From contig DAOVCZ010000015.1 of NCBI GenBank assembly GCA_030669775.1, positions 1-18,970 on the forward strand: DNA of 18,970 nt, written 5' to 3'. How positions within the stretch are numbered: position 1 is the first letter of the stretch; each line of letters opens with the position of its first letter. Shown here piece after piece: positions 7,970 to 14,997 of this stretch. The translations under genes were made by a program, and so were the position numbers. This DNA is from Chloroflexota bacterium. GTDB lineage: Bacteria; Chloroflexota; Anaerolineae; Anaerolineales; UBA4823. A model generated the notes under the pieces. The model was given only the letters and a program-made list of their open reading frames with translations, did not search any database and had not been told where the DNA came from.

Positions 7970-8566
7970 TTAATTGATTGACTCGGCTTCTTCAAGTGTA
8001 GCTGAGTATATTGGTGTATAAACAGCACCATCAGGTTTTAAATCACTGCGGTACAGGTACACTGTTTTCAGGCGCGTAGCACCTAAAAACCCAACTTTAT
8101 AGTTTTCCAGAACTTCTGCGATTGCATGCACATCTTGAGCTGATGCGTTTCGTGAAACTCGACCAAAGGTCAAATGCGCGGAAAATGGGCGATGTTCTCT
8201 CGAGTAGCCAAGGCGGGCAGTTTCGATTTCGATATTGTGTTGCAGGGTAACCAGCTCCTGGGGAACTTCCATTCCAACCCAAATTACTCTTGGATTATGT
8301 GGCTTTGGGAAGGCGCCAATACCTCCCACACTGATATCACATTCACTGTGACTGGATACTACTTTACCTAGAATGTCTTTTAATATTTCCAGGTTCGCGG
8401 TGGAGACATTACCAAGAAATTTCAATGTCAGGTGGATATTTTCCACAGGCACCCATCTGACCGGTATGTCCTTCATGCGCGCTCGTAAATCGAGCGAGAC
8501 CTGATCGATCCGCTCTAGGATCTCAGGAGATAAATTAACCGCAATGAAGGCACGAATTACAGACAT
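7970..8566 (-). CDS. thpR: RNA 2',3'-cyclic phosphodiesterase (LigT/ThpR)
   Basis: A 198-residue member of the 2H phosphoesterase superfamily. The two catalytic H-x-T motifs are both present: HLT at 45-47 in IHLTLKFLG, and HLT at 131-133 in RPFSAHLTFGRVSR. The N-terminal MSVIRAFIAVNL is typical of the bacterial ThpR (LigT) group. These enzymes open 2',3'-cyclic phosphates on RNA ends and were first seen as 2'-5' RNA ligases. The length is in the usual range. The ATG lies 5 bases after the stop of the response regulator, so the two are almost surely on one transcript, with rsfS following 29 bases downstream. The physiological substrate in bacteria is not settled. Confidence 0.93.
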   Translation of the reverse strand: MSVIRAFIAVNLSPEILERIDQVSLDLRARMKDIPVRWVPVENIHLTLKFLGNVSTANLEILKDILGKVVSSHSECDISVGGIGAFPKPHNPRVIWVGMEVPQELVTLQHNIEIETARLGYSREHRPFSAHLTFGRVSRNASAQDVHAIAEVLENYKVGFLGATRLKTVYLYRSDLKPDGAVYTPIYSATLEEAESIN

Positions 8567-8571
8567 TAATC

Positions 8572-8967
8572 CTAAGCCATTCCTTCCCCAGACATGGTGA
8601 CCGCGTCATCGATGGCTTTTTTCAAATCTGAGAAAGATACCGGCTTGGTTAAATAAACACTTGCTCCGGCGTCTAAACCCTCATTAATATCTTCTGGGAG
8701 GGTCTTTGCGGAAACAATAATCACTGGAATATCGGACAAACTTGGTTCAGCCTTCATATACTGTAATACTTCCAATCCAGATACCTCAGGCATCATGAGA
8801 TCGAGAACTACTGCGGATGGTTTTTGCTCGGCAATCTGGGCTACTGCGGAGGAACCACCGAAATATTTCACAACCTCATAACCGCTGATACGCATCATCT
8901 CTGCGTACATCTCAGCCGTATCAGGTTCATCTTCGATGATGACAATCTTCCTACATTCTGGTCCCAT
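8572..8967 (-). CDS. single-domain response regulator (CheY-like receiver)
   Basis: A 131-residue protein made of one receiver domain and no output domain. The acidic pocket is E12/D13 in VIIEDE, the phosphorylation site is Asp56 in VVLDLMMP, the conserved hydroxyl residue is Ser86 in IIVSAKT, and the invariant lysine is Lys108 in YLTKPV. All residues needed for phosphotransfer are therefore present. No histidine kinase gene is in the window, so the partner is elsewhere. It is the first gene of a compact operon with thpR and rsfS, which may link it to RNA or ribosome control, but that is inference from position only. The start ATG has no clear Shine-Dalgarno sequence. Confidence 0.93.
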   Translation of the reverse strand: MGPECRKIVIIEDEPDTAEMYAEMMRISGYEVVKYFGGSSAVAQIAEQKPSAVVLDLMMPEVSGLEVLQYMKAEPSLSDIPVIIVSAKTLPEDINEGLDAGASVYLTKPVSFSDLKKAIDDAVTMSGEGMA

Positions 8968-8985
8968 GTTTAGCTACAAATGAGA

Positions 8986-9015
8986 ATTCTATCCTTATCC
9001 AATATTCAAAACCAA
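8986..9015 (-). promoter_or_regulatory. candidate promoter of the response regulator-thpR-rsfS operon
   Basis: TTGGTT (9010-9015) and TAGAAT (8986-8991) lie 18 bases apart on the minus strand, just ahead of the response regulator ATG at 8967. A second choice farther upstream is TTGAAT, 17 bases, TATGTT. The intergenic gap is AT-rich, so either may be chance. Confidence 0.35.
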
Positions 9016-9062
9016 TTATTAAAAAACATAGCATAAGTTTAGCATTAATTCAAGTAAAGTTT

Positions 9063-10460
9063 TCACTGTGAAGTTTTTCTGCGATCATCTGTTAACAAAC
9101 GCTGGTAATCTTCTTCTGTATCAATATCAAGCAATATGGATTCATCATGCCAATCAACCCAGTCCACTGAATACTGGGAAAAGAGAGATCTTCCACCAGT
9201 ATCTCCTCGAATGGTTTGAAGATCGCTGAAGGTATTGCGATCGAAAAGTACTGGATTTCCACGCTGACCGTCAACCAGAGGCGCGATAATTGGCGCCAGT
9301 GTACTGGTGTGTTTCTCAATTAAAGTTCGGAGTAAAGTCGTAGAAATCTGTGGTTGGTCGGCAAGCAAGAAGATCGCCGCACCGAATCCACCCGGAAGAG
9401 CTGTCAAACCCGCCTGAATTGAAGAGCTTTGCCCAAGCTGCCAATCTGGGTTATCTACAAATTCTACGGGCAAATCATTCATTACTTCTTTAATCTCCTC
9501 TCCAGCAGCGCCGACAACAATAATAACCTTATCAAATCCACCGTCCAATGCCGCACATGCAACATGGCGGACCAACGGTTCGCCTCTCCAGGGAAGCAGC
9601 TGTTTGCTGCCACCCATGCGATCGGACCCACCAGCTGCCAGGATTATCGCCGCAATTTGCTCATGTACAGCAAAGATATCACACCTTTCAGGAATCTGAT
9701 CGGCTGGGATTCCCAGTTCTGTTTCATTTAGTTCTTGAAGATCTTTCTTGAAAGAGGAGACAACAGCTGCTTCATACCAAGGAATTAATTTTCTGGCTAT
9801 TCTATTCCCTTGCGCCTGCAGCTGCACATTATCCGCCTGGTTGAGTAAACAAACCTTTCTCACCCCCTCTGGGATACCTTTGAGGCCTCCCAAAGGATCG
9901 ATCAATACCTGGATAATTTCTTCCGTAGTAATCTCTTCTCCCTTGTTCATATCTGCCATTTCTGCAAAAATATCAACCCGGTGAACCCATTCGTCAGTTA
10001 ACGGTTTTCCCAAAGCGGTGAGCCCGGCAACGACAACAACGCTATCCACGAAAGATGGGATCACTGGCTCATTTGATGCTGGTGCTTTCATGGGTCGCTG
10101 TCGTGAGCCATCTGCTTCGATCAATAAATTAATTCCGCGGCGTTTCGCAAATTGATAAACCCCTACTAAAATCTCTTCTGGGACTCCCAAAACACGCCCG
10201 GATTCATTCTGCTCACCTATGAGAAGCACAACTTCGTTTTCCAATTGAGCGAATATTATTTCTATGTCTGAAATATCATCGACTGTGATGGTTCGATCTG
10301 CAAAGGAAAGTTGTTCGAGAGACAGATGCGTGGTTGTTGTGACCAAAACAGGAGTACCCAACTGCCGCGCGAGTGTAAAGAGCGCAGTCGTCTTACCCCC
10401 AGAACCGCTAAAGGCAATACACTCCCCTGGATCAACTCGCAATGCTCGGCTCAGGTCCAT
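9063..10460 (-). CDS. YqeC-MocA fusion: Se-dependent hydroxylase accessory protein + molybdopterin cytidylyltransferase
   Basis: A 465-residue protein with two domains. Residues 1 to about 265 match YqeC, a putative accessory factor of selenium-dependent molybdenum hydroxylases: P-loop GSGGKTT at 19-25, TTTTHLSLEQ at 41-50, and IEADGSRQRPMKAP near 114-126. Residues from about 268 match MocA/MobA-type nucleotidyltransferases: LAAGGSDRMGGSKQLLPW at 274-291 (signature LAAGxSxRMGxxK), VVGAAGEEI, NPDWQLGQSSSIQAG, and FLLADQPQIS. MocA joins CTP to molybdopterin to make the cytosine dinucleotide cofactor used by xanthine-dehydrogenase-type enzymes. The two are often separate genes; here they are one chain. 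The gene lies 13 bases after the YqeB-family gene, in an operon headed by the Mo-subunit. Confidence 0.9.
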   Translation of the reverse strand: MDLSRALRVDPGECIAFSGSGGKTTALFTLARQLGTPVLVTTTTHLSLEQLSFADRTITVDDISDIEIIFAQLENEVVLLIGEQNESGRVLGVPEEILVGVYQFAKRRGINLLIEADGSRQRPMKAPASNEPVIPSFVDSVVVVAGLTALGKPLTDEWVHRVDIFAEMADMNKGEEITTEEIIQVLIDPLGGLKGIPEGVRKVCLLNQADNVQLQAQGNRIARKLIPWYEAAVVSSFKKDLQELNETELGIPADQIPERCDIFAVHEQIAAIILAAGGSDRMGGSKQLLPWRGEPLVRHVACAALDGGFDKVIIVVGAAGEEIKEVMNDLPVEFVDNPDWQLGQSSSIQAGLTALPGGFGAAIFLLADQPQISTTLLRTLIEKHTSTLAPIIAPLVDGQRGNPVLFDRNTFSDLQTIRGDTGGRSLFSQYSVDWVDWHDESILLDIDTEEDYQRLLTDDRRKTSQ

Positions 10461-10473
10461 GAATTTCTTGTAC

Positions 10474-11298
10474 TTATCGCCCTGTTTCCTGTCGTAGAGT
10501 CCTTGAGGTCAGGATAGCTTCCAGGACACCCCCAGCAATTGCCAGAGATTTATCGGAGACCAATGTACAATAACTGGGATCATCTCTCGGATCGAGATCC
10601 CCAACTTTAAATCCTTTATTGACGTGCAAACCAGAATGAAGGAGCCCCCGTAAAACTCCCTTGAAAGGCGCCAGGATTTGATGACCATTGACTTCAGCTA
10701 TCAGATCACCAGCATCCAGGTGCTGACAAATTTCGGCATGAGATTGGAATAAACCCTCGACTGGTGAACGCAGGACTCGATCGTGGTATTGATTTCCAAA
10801 CCCTTCCGGAACTCCTGTATTGGGTTGTGCGCTCCCCTCCCATATCACCCTGCCCAGAAAATGACCCCGGTTCGTTTCGATTACAGCATGACAATTTTCA
10901 CCGGCAACAAATCCTGGACCTAACCCGATCACCAACGATGCTGAATCCAGATCCAAATATGGGGAGCTTTTTGTCATCCTGCCATCGACCAAGGCTGAAA
11001 TCCGCACTGAAGCTTGATCCATCTCCTTAAGGATGGTGCAGTCAGGGTCAACCAATACTGGAATGACACCCTCTTCCCAAGAATCTTGAATGCCTGTTAA
11101 TGATTTGACACGCTGAGCGATTACACCCTCAACTTGCATTTCCCCCTGGTAGATCGCTTCCGCGAATGAAACTGTTCTTCGAATGACCAAGGGTTGGGCT
11201 AATTCTGTGATCGCGACCCGCATACCAGAACGGTGCAACCTTAACGCCACACCGCTGGCCAAATCACCACCCCCTCGAATAAGAACATTTTCACTCAT
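10474..11298 (-). CDS. yqeB: YqeB / EF2563 family Se-dependent Mo-hydroxylase maturation protein
   Basis: The product matches the EF2563 family: MSENVLIRGGGDLASGVALRLHRSGMRVAITELAQPLVIRRTVSFAEAI at the start, a Rossmann-like glycine-rich loop at about 8-16, then GLGPGFVAGENCHAVIETNRGHFLGRVIW in the middle. The C-terminal third carries a biotinyl/lipoyl-like hinge (GDLIAEVNGHQILAPFKGVLRGLLHSGLHVNKGFKVGDLDPR). The family occurs beside selenium-dependent molybdenum hydroxylases together with YqeC and MocA; its step in cofactor or selenium delivery is not known. I chose the ATG at 11298 (274 residues). An in-frame TTG at 11313 would add five residues (MVDSQ) and cannot be excluded; neither start has a good Shine-Dalgarno sequence. 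The Mo-subunit gene ends about 50-65 bases upstream. Confidence 0.88.
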   Translation of the reverse strand: MSENVLIRGGGDLASGVALRLHRSGMRVAITELAQPLVIRRTVSFAEAIYQGEMQVEGVIAQRVKSLTGIQDSWEEGVIPVLVDPDCTILKEMDQASVRISALVDGRMTKSSPYLDLDSASLVIGLGPGFVAGENCHAVIETNRGHFLGRVIWEGSAQPNTGVPEGFGNQYHDRVLRSPVEGLFQSHAEICQHLDAGDLIAEVNGHQILAPFKGVLRGLLHSGLHVNKGFKVGDLDPRDDPSYCTLVSDKSLAIAGGVLEAILTSRTLRQETGR

Positions 11299-11362
11299 CT
11301 GCGAATCAACCAATGGAATTCGAATCTAATAAATCCATCGTTTTGTATAAGAAACTACAACC

Positions 11363-13600
11363 TTATAACTTCCCCAATCCACGCAGTACTCTCTCTGGAG
11401 TGAGAGGAAATTCATTGAACCAAACCCCGGTTGCATCGTGCACAGCAGCGATAACAGCCGGTGCAAATGGCAGAAACGGCATTTCAGCCATCCCTCGTGC
11501 TCCGAATGGTCCAAGCGGGTCTGGGTATTCCAGAATGAGTGAATGCACACGGTCGGGAATATCGAGTACGGTGGGGATCAGGTAGGTGGACAGGTGTTGG
11601 GTCTGGACATAGCCGTTTTCCTGGTGAAAGTCCTCCAAAACGGTATAGCCCGTCGCCTGGACGACAGCACCTTCGATTTGACCGACGATTTGCTGTGGGT
11701 TGATAGCGTTCCCGACATCGTCAGCTGAGATCACATCCAGGATGCGCACATGCCCTGTCTCGGTATCGACCTCTGCTATTACAGCCTGGGCAACATATCC
11801 GTAAGCGAAATTTGGCTCACAATAGCCTGTTTCAGGATCGTAAGGTGAGGTCCTGGGTGGCGTATATTGGTACCTACCAATCGCCGGTCGGTCTTCCGCC
11901 TGCCAACGTTCTTTTGCCAACTCCACCGCTCCCCGAATTGAATTCCCAGACATGAATGTCATCCTGGAAGCCGAAACGCTGCCGGAATTGTCGCTGGTGG
12001 CAGTGTCTGAGACGATCATTTCCACTTTATCAAGTGGTACACCAACCGCGTCAGCCGCCATTTGAGCCATGACGGTATGTGCTCCCTGCCCGACATCAGC
12101 GCCTGCATGATGCACGATGACTTTTTCAATCTCAGCTTTTCCATGCAGTTCGACTGTTGCCCAACACTCTTCTGGGAAACCAAATGAGAAACCGACATTT
12201 TTAAACGCGCAGGCAACCCCAATACCACGTTTGATATGCTCTTCAGCTGGCTTCACAATCTTAAACATTTCTGGTTGTTCACCAAATTCTGGACGTTCCC
12301 AACCATCAGCGGTTGATTGCCATCCTGCGGCGCGGGCACAATCTTCAACTACTTGCGCCATAGAGACACCTTTCGGGAGAGGCGTCCCCACTGACAACAA
12401 ACTGCCTTCCTTCAGCACGTTCCGCAAACGTAATTCCACCGGATCGATTTGCAAAGCCTCTGCTAAATAGTTCATTTGGGATTCTGCAGCGAAGGCACCC
12501 TGTGGTCCTCCAAAACCACGGAATGCGCCGCCAGGGATATGATTGGTATAGACGGCGTAAGAGTTCACCTTGACGTTCTCGATCTCATAAGGTCCGGTGC
12601 ACATCAAGGTCGCATTTCCGAGCACTTTGGTCGAGGTATAAGCATATGCACCCCCATCAGCGACCACTTCCATCTCTGCAGCGATCACCTTACCCTCCTT
12701 TGTAGCACCCCATTTGGCCTTGATGATATAAGGATGGCGCTTGTGATGCCCAATGATTGATTCTTCTCTACTCCAGATGATCTTGATCGGGCGGTTGATA
12801 CCACGTTGAGACAAACGCCAGGCTGCCAATGCGAGCACAATCTGGACCGACATATCCTCTCGACCACCGAATGCTCCCCCTATAGCTGGATAAATAACCC
12901 GGATTTGATCTGGAGGTAGATCTAATGCATGGGCGATTTGCTCCTGATCCTCATGGGTCCATTGTCCAGCAACTTCTACTGTCACCCGTCCTTCGTCATC
13001 GATGTAGCTCAGACCAGCTTCCGGCTGTAAATAAGCGTGCTCCTGGGAGGGTGTTTTGTATTCCTGCTCCACGATCACATCTGCCTGGTCAAATGCAGCA
13101 CTAACATCTCCTTTTAGAATGCGATAATGGCAGAAAACATTCGAATCTAAGTCAGGATGGAGTAAGGTCTGACCTTCTTTCCTTGCCTCCAGGGGATCGG
13201 TGATCACCGGTAAATCATCGTATTCGATCTCGATTAATTGGCAGGCTTGAGCAGCGAGGTCTTCGGAATCTGCAACCACGACAGCAATCTGATCACCGAT
13301 AAAACGCACACGGTCAGCAAATAGCTTATCTGATCCGGGACCACATAAAACTGGTTGATCGGGCATGATCAATCCATACTCATTGACGGGAACGTCCTTT
13401 GCCGTGAACACACCCAGAACACCTTCAAGCGCTTCAGCTTTTCTGGGGTTAATACTGCGGATTATGGCGTGCGGACGGACAGCGAACAAAATCTTCATGT
13501 ATGCCTGGTCTGGCAAATTGATATCACCGGGATATAAGGTCTCTCCGGTGACTTTACCAAGGGCATCGGATCGCTGGACAGATTGACCAATTGAGGGCAT
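11363..13600 (-). CDS. xanthine-dehydrogenase-family molybdopterin-binding subunit
   Basis: A 745-residue protein, the size of a stand-alone molybdenum subunit (CoxL/XdhA type). Residues 1-130 are the a/b-hammerhead domain (LGKVTGETLYPGDINLP). Later come GGAFGGRED at 241-249, GGAFRGFGGPQ at 357-367, and ADVGQGAHTV at 501-510; these contact the cofactor. GARGMAEMP near residue 700-708 holds the likely catalytic glutamate (Glu706). Such enzymes hydroxylate carbon in purines, aldehydes or similar compounds and pass electrons through 2Fe-2S and FAD partners. Those partners are absent from this window. YqeB, YqeC and MocA follow on the same strand, which points to the selenium-dependent branch. 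GGAG 9 bases before ATG supports the start. Substrate unknown. Confidence 0.92.
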   Translation of the reverse strand: MPSIGQSVQRSDALGKVTGETLYPGDINLPDQAYMKILFAVRPHAIIRSINPRKAEALEGVLGVFTAKDVPVNEYGLIMPDQPVLCGPGSDKLFADRVRFIGDQIAVVVADSEDLAAQACQLIEIEYDDLPVITDPLEARKEGQTLLHPDLDSNVFCHYRILKGDVSAAFDQADVIVEQEYKTPSQEHAYLQPEAGLSYIDDEGRVTVEVAGQWTHEDQEQIAHALDLPPDQIRVIYPAIGGAFGGREDMSVQIVLALAAWRLSQRGINRPIKIIWSREESIIGHHKRHPYIIKAKWGATKEGKVIAAEMEVVADGGAYAYTSTKVLGNATLMCTGPYEIENVKVNSYAVYTNHIPGGAFRGFGGPQGAFAAESQMNYLAEALQIDPVELRLRNVLKEGSLLSVGTPLPKGVSMAQVVEDCARAAGWQSTADGWERPEFGEQPEMFKIVKPAEEHIKRGIGVACAFKNVGFSFGFPEECWATVELHGKAEIEKVIVHHAGADVGQGAHTVMAQMAADAVGVPLDKVEMIVSDTATSDNSGSVSASRMTFMSGNSIRGAVELAKERWQAEDRPAIGRYQYTPPRTSPYDPETGYCEPNFAYGYVAQAVIAEVDTETGHVRILDVISADDVGNAINPQQIVGQIEGAVVQATGYTVLEDFHQENGYVQTQHLSTYLIPTVLDIPDRVHSLILEYPDPLGPFGARGMAEMPFLPFAPAVIAAVHDATGVWFNEFPLTPERVLRGLGKL

Positions 13601-13662
13601 AGACGAGTTCTCCAGGCAGGGTAGATTGAATTCGGATCTTGGAATCTTTTAATTTCCTTTCG

Positions 13663-13690
13663 ATTATACCCTGCCTGAGACTTGTGATAA
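13663..13690 (-). promoter_or_regulatory. promoter of the Mo-hydroxylase operon
   Basis: On the minus strand a perfect TATAAT (13663-13668) follows TTATCA (13685-13690) after 16 bases. It lies about 60 bases before the ATG of the molybdopterin subunit. The -35 hexamer falls inside the inverted repeat at 13684-13710. Confidence 0.65.
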
Positions 13691-13710
13691 TCGATCGAAA
13701 CGGTTATCAC
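13684..13710. promoter_or_regulatory. inverted repeat overlapping the -35 box, operator candidate
   Basis: GTGATAA and TTATCAC form exact 7-base arms. Counting one G-U pair, the arms extend to ten (GTGATAATCG / CGGTTATCAC) around a 7-base centre. Overlap with the -35 hexamer of the Mo-hydroxylase promoter is the classic place for a repressor site. No regulator gene is nearby to name it. Confidence 0.5.
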
Positions 13711-14050
13711 TACTCAAAAATGATCAGTGAATTATGAAACCCCGCAAAAAACGCGGGATAAATATGAGACAGAGAAAATATACGGATTGGGTGCAGGGTC
13801 AAGGGGGGTTTTGAGTAAAAAAAATAAAAATTTTTCGCATAAAAGCTCGCAGCTCAAAATTACGGAGAGTATTAATCTGATCAACACTGCAATATAGCAC
13901 ATATGTTCTGCTTTGAGAAGGTGATTAAAGGGGGGATTTATTAGATTTGCGGAGAAATGAGGTTATTTCAATCTTCCCACAACCATCCCCACAGGGGTGA
14001 GGGTTACACAAACCACAATTTTTGTAACGAAACCAACTTTTTGGCACGAA
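13711..14050. other. noncoding stretch with a short hairpin
   Basis: No gene was seen in these 340 bases. CCCGC (13741-13745) and GCGGG (13753-13757) form a 5-bp stem around an A-rich loop, without a T-run on either strand, so it is not a convincing terminator. An AT-rich part with long A and T tracts lies near 13815-13840. CATCCCCACAGGGGTGAGGG near 13984-14003 can form a short GC stem. Confidence 0.5.
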
Positions 14051-14302
14051 AGTGAATATTATATCTCCAGGAAATGCGTTTACGCTGCGAAGCTCATTTG
14101 CTTTTTATTCAATGAGGAATACAAAATCATCATCACTGCCATTGAATCTTTCAGCATTAATGTTGACACCTCGAATCACTGGCACTCCCGAGTCGACAAA
14201 ATTATCGGTTTTCATTCGAGATCCAAATGGACCCATCGCTATTGCGTTAGGTTTGTTGGCCTTTATCCCATCAATGATTGTTTCTTGCCAACTTGGTGTC
14301 AT
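14051..14302 (-). pseudogene. hsdS: type I restriction specificity subunit (hsdS) N-terminal fragment with internal stop
   Basis: From ATG at 14302 the frame reads MTPSWQETIIDGIKANK, then AIAMGPFGSRMKTDNFVDSGVPVIRGVNINAERFNGSDDDFVF. This is the start of the first target recognition domain of HsdS (GPFGS..K...Y...GVPVIRG.NI). A TAA at 14105-14107 stops it, but in the same frame after the stop comes KANELRSVNAFPGDIIFT, the next conserved block of HsdS. So a nonsense change hit a once longer gene. Homology fades after 14051; the rest of the protein (second recognition domain, coiled-coil spacers) is missing. An intact HsdS has about 400 residues. Its ATG overlaps the end of the preceding hsdM fragment, as in true hsdM-hsdS operons. 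Non-functional as it stands. Confidence 0.8.
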
Positions 14303-14432
14303 AGCCTAATTTATTGATACTGTTCTTGATATTTTCTTCAAGGTCATGAGATTCAAGGAGTCGTTTTTTCAGATTATTCGTCAACCGCTCCATTTTCTCT
14401 TCGAAGGGTTCGTCGTCTTCGTTGAGACCGTC
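14271..14432 (-). pseudogene. second hsdM C-terminal fragment
   Basis: These 53 codons read GLNEDDEPFEEKMERLTNNLKKRLL, then ESHDLEENIKNSINKLGYD and a short tail. They match the last 40 or so residues of HsdM. The larger hsdM copy at 14998-16640 ends GLGDLDEDDEPFEEKMERLTAELDEQFEASAQLEQIIRNNLEMLGGV. The two share DEDDEPFEEKMERLT or nearly so, and then diverge. The fragment is therefore from a different hsdM allele, not a fresh copy. It starts abruptly just beyond a terminator-like palindrome and runs into hsdS with overlapping frames. It has no start of its own and cannot encode a working methyltransferase. Confidence 0.75.
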
Positions 14433-14439
14433 AAGGCAC

Positions 14440-14476
14440 AAAAAGACCTTTCAGGTTTCGGAAATCTGAAAGGTCT
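14440..14476 (-). terminator. strong palindromic terminator / REP-like repeat
   Basis: Exact 11-base arms AGACCTTTCAG (14444-14454) and CTGAAAGGTCT (14466-14476) enclose a centre that can also pair (TTTC/GAAA). On the minus strand the hairpin is followed by TTTTT (plus-strand A 14440-14444). It lies just after the YgiT antitoxin gene, so it should end that transcript. The AGACCT..CAGG type of palindrome resembles dispersed hairpins I associate with Chloroflexota genomes; that link is from memory. Confidence 0.75.
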
Positions 14477-14488
14477 CAGAGCCAGTCT

Positions 14489-14716
14489 CTATGCCGCCAC
14501 GTATTGGCGCACATCCACCAGCGCGCCGGCGTTTGCCATCTGCTCGGCGGTTTTGAGCAATTGGGCGGTGGTGGTTTCATCGACGTAGGCCTCACCGCAA
14601 TTGGGGCAGACCTGCGCCGGAACATCTTTAACCACCATGGTCAGGCCGCCGCGTTCTAACGTAACGGTGGTAACGCCGGGTTGGGTCTCAGCTTGTTTGC
14701 AAATCAGGCATTTCAT
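14489..14716 (-). CDS. YgiT-type zinc finger antitoxin
   Basis: A 75-residue protein with two CxxC pairs: CLIC at 3-6 and CPNC at about 37-40, in the pattern MKCLICK...VPAQVCPNCGEAYVDE. This is the YgiT-type zinc finger seen at the N-terminus of MqsA. The C-terminal tail is short (TTAQLLKTAEQMANAGALVDVRQYVAA) and lacks the HTH domain of full MqsA. Proteins of this size pair with DUF4258 or similar small toxins. Its ATG overlaps the TGA of the upstream DUF4258 gene by four bases, so both are translated together, with toxin first. A strong terminator palindrome follows its stop. It is likely the antidote, by analogy. The codon use and GC content match the large hsdM remnant rather than the rest of the window. 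Confidence 0.85.
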   Translation of the reverse strand: MKCLICKQAETQPGVTTVTLERGGLTMVVKDVPAQVCPNCGEAYVDETTTAQLLKTAEQMANAGALVDVRQYVAA

Positions 14717-14988
14717 CGCTTCCTCCGTCTGAAATTAGCTTCCCACTGATTAGGATCGGGTTCGTACACGGTTACAACAATCCATTGGTCGTCTTCGATA
14801 TTGTCCGCCACAACGATATGCAACGGGCGGGCGCCACGCCACCCAAGCACCAACCGGCTGGGATAGGGCGTATCGTCGGGATAGTCTTCGATGGTCTCGC
14901 CATTCTCCAGCACATATCGTATATCAGCATCTGCCACGCCCCGCACGAACATGCGTTGGATGGTGTGAATGCGAAAAATGATTTTCAT
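14713..14988 (-). CDS. DUF4258 protein, probable toxin of a toxin-antitoxin pair
   Basis: A 91-residue protein starting MKIIFRIHTIQRMFVRGVADADIRYVLENGETIEDYPDDTPYPSRLVLGW. The pattern H-x(4)-RM..RG....DI..VL..GE.IE.YP is that of DUF4258, a small RelE/BrnT-like fold family. It continues LHIVVADNIEDDQWIVVTVYEPDPNQWEANFRRRKR, where the family has VV...... I.TVY.P....W. Such proteins are predicted mRNA-cutting toxins, next to YgiT-type zinc-finger antitoxins as here; activity has not been shown for this one. It starts only 9 bases after the stop of the hsdM remnant on the same strand and has no clear promoter or Shine-Dalgarno sequence of its own, so it may depend on readthrough from hsdM. Confidence 0.85.
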   Translation of the reverse strand: MKIIFRIHTIQRMFVRGVADADIRYVLENGETIEDYPDDTPYPSRLVLGWRGARPLHIVVADNIEDDQWIVVTVYEPDPNQWEANFRRRKR

Positions 14989-14997
14989 TATCCGTTA

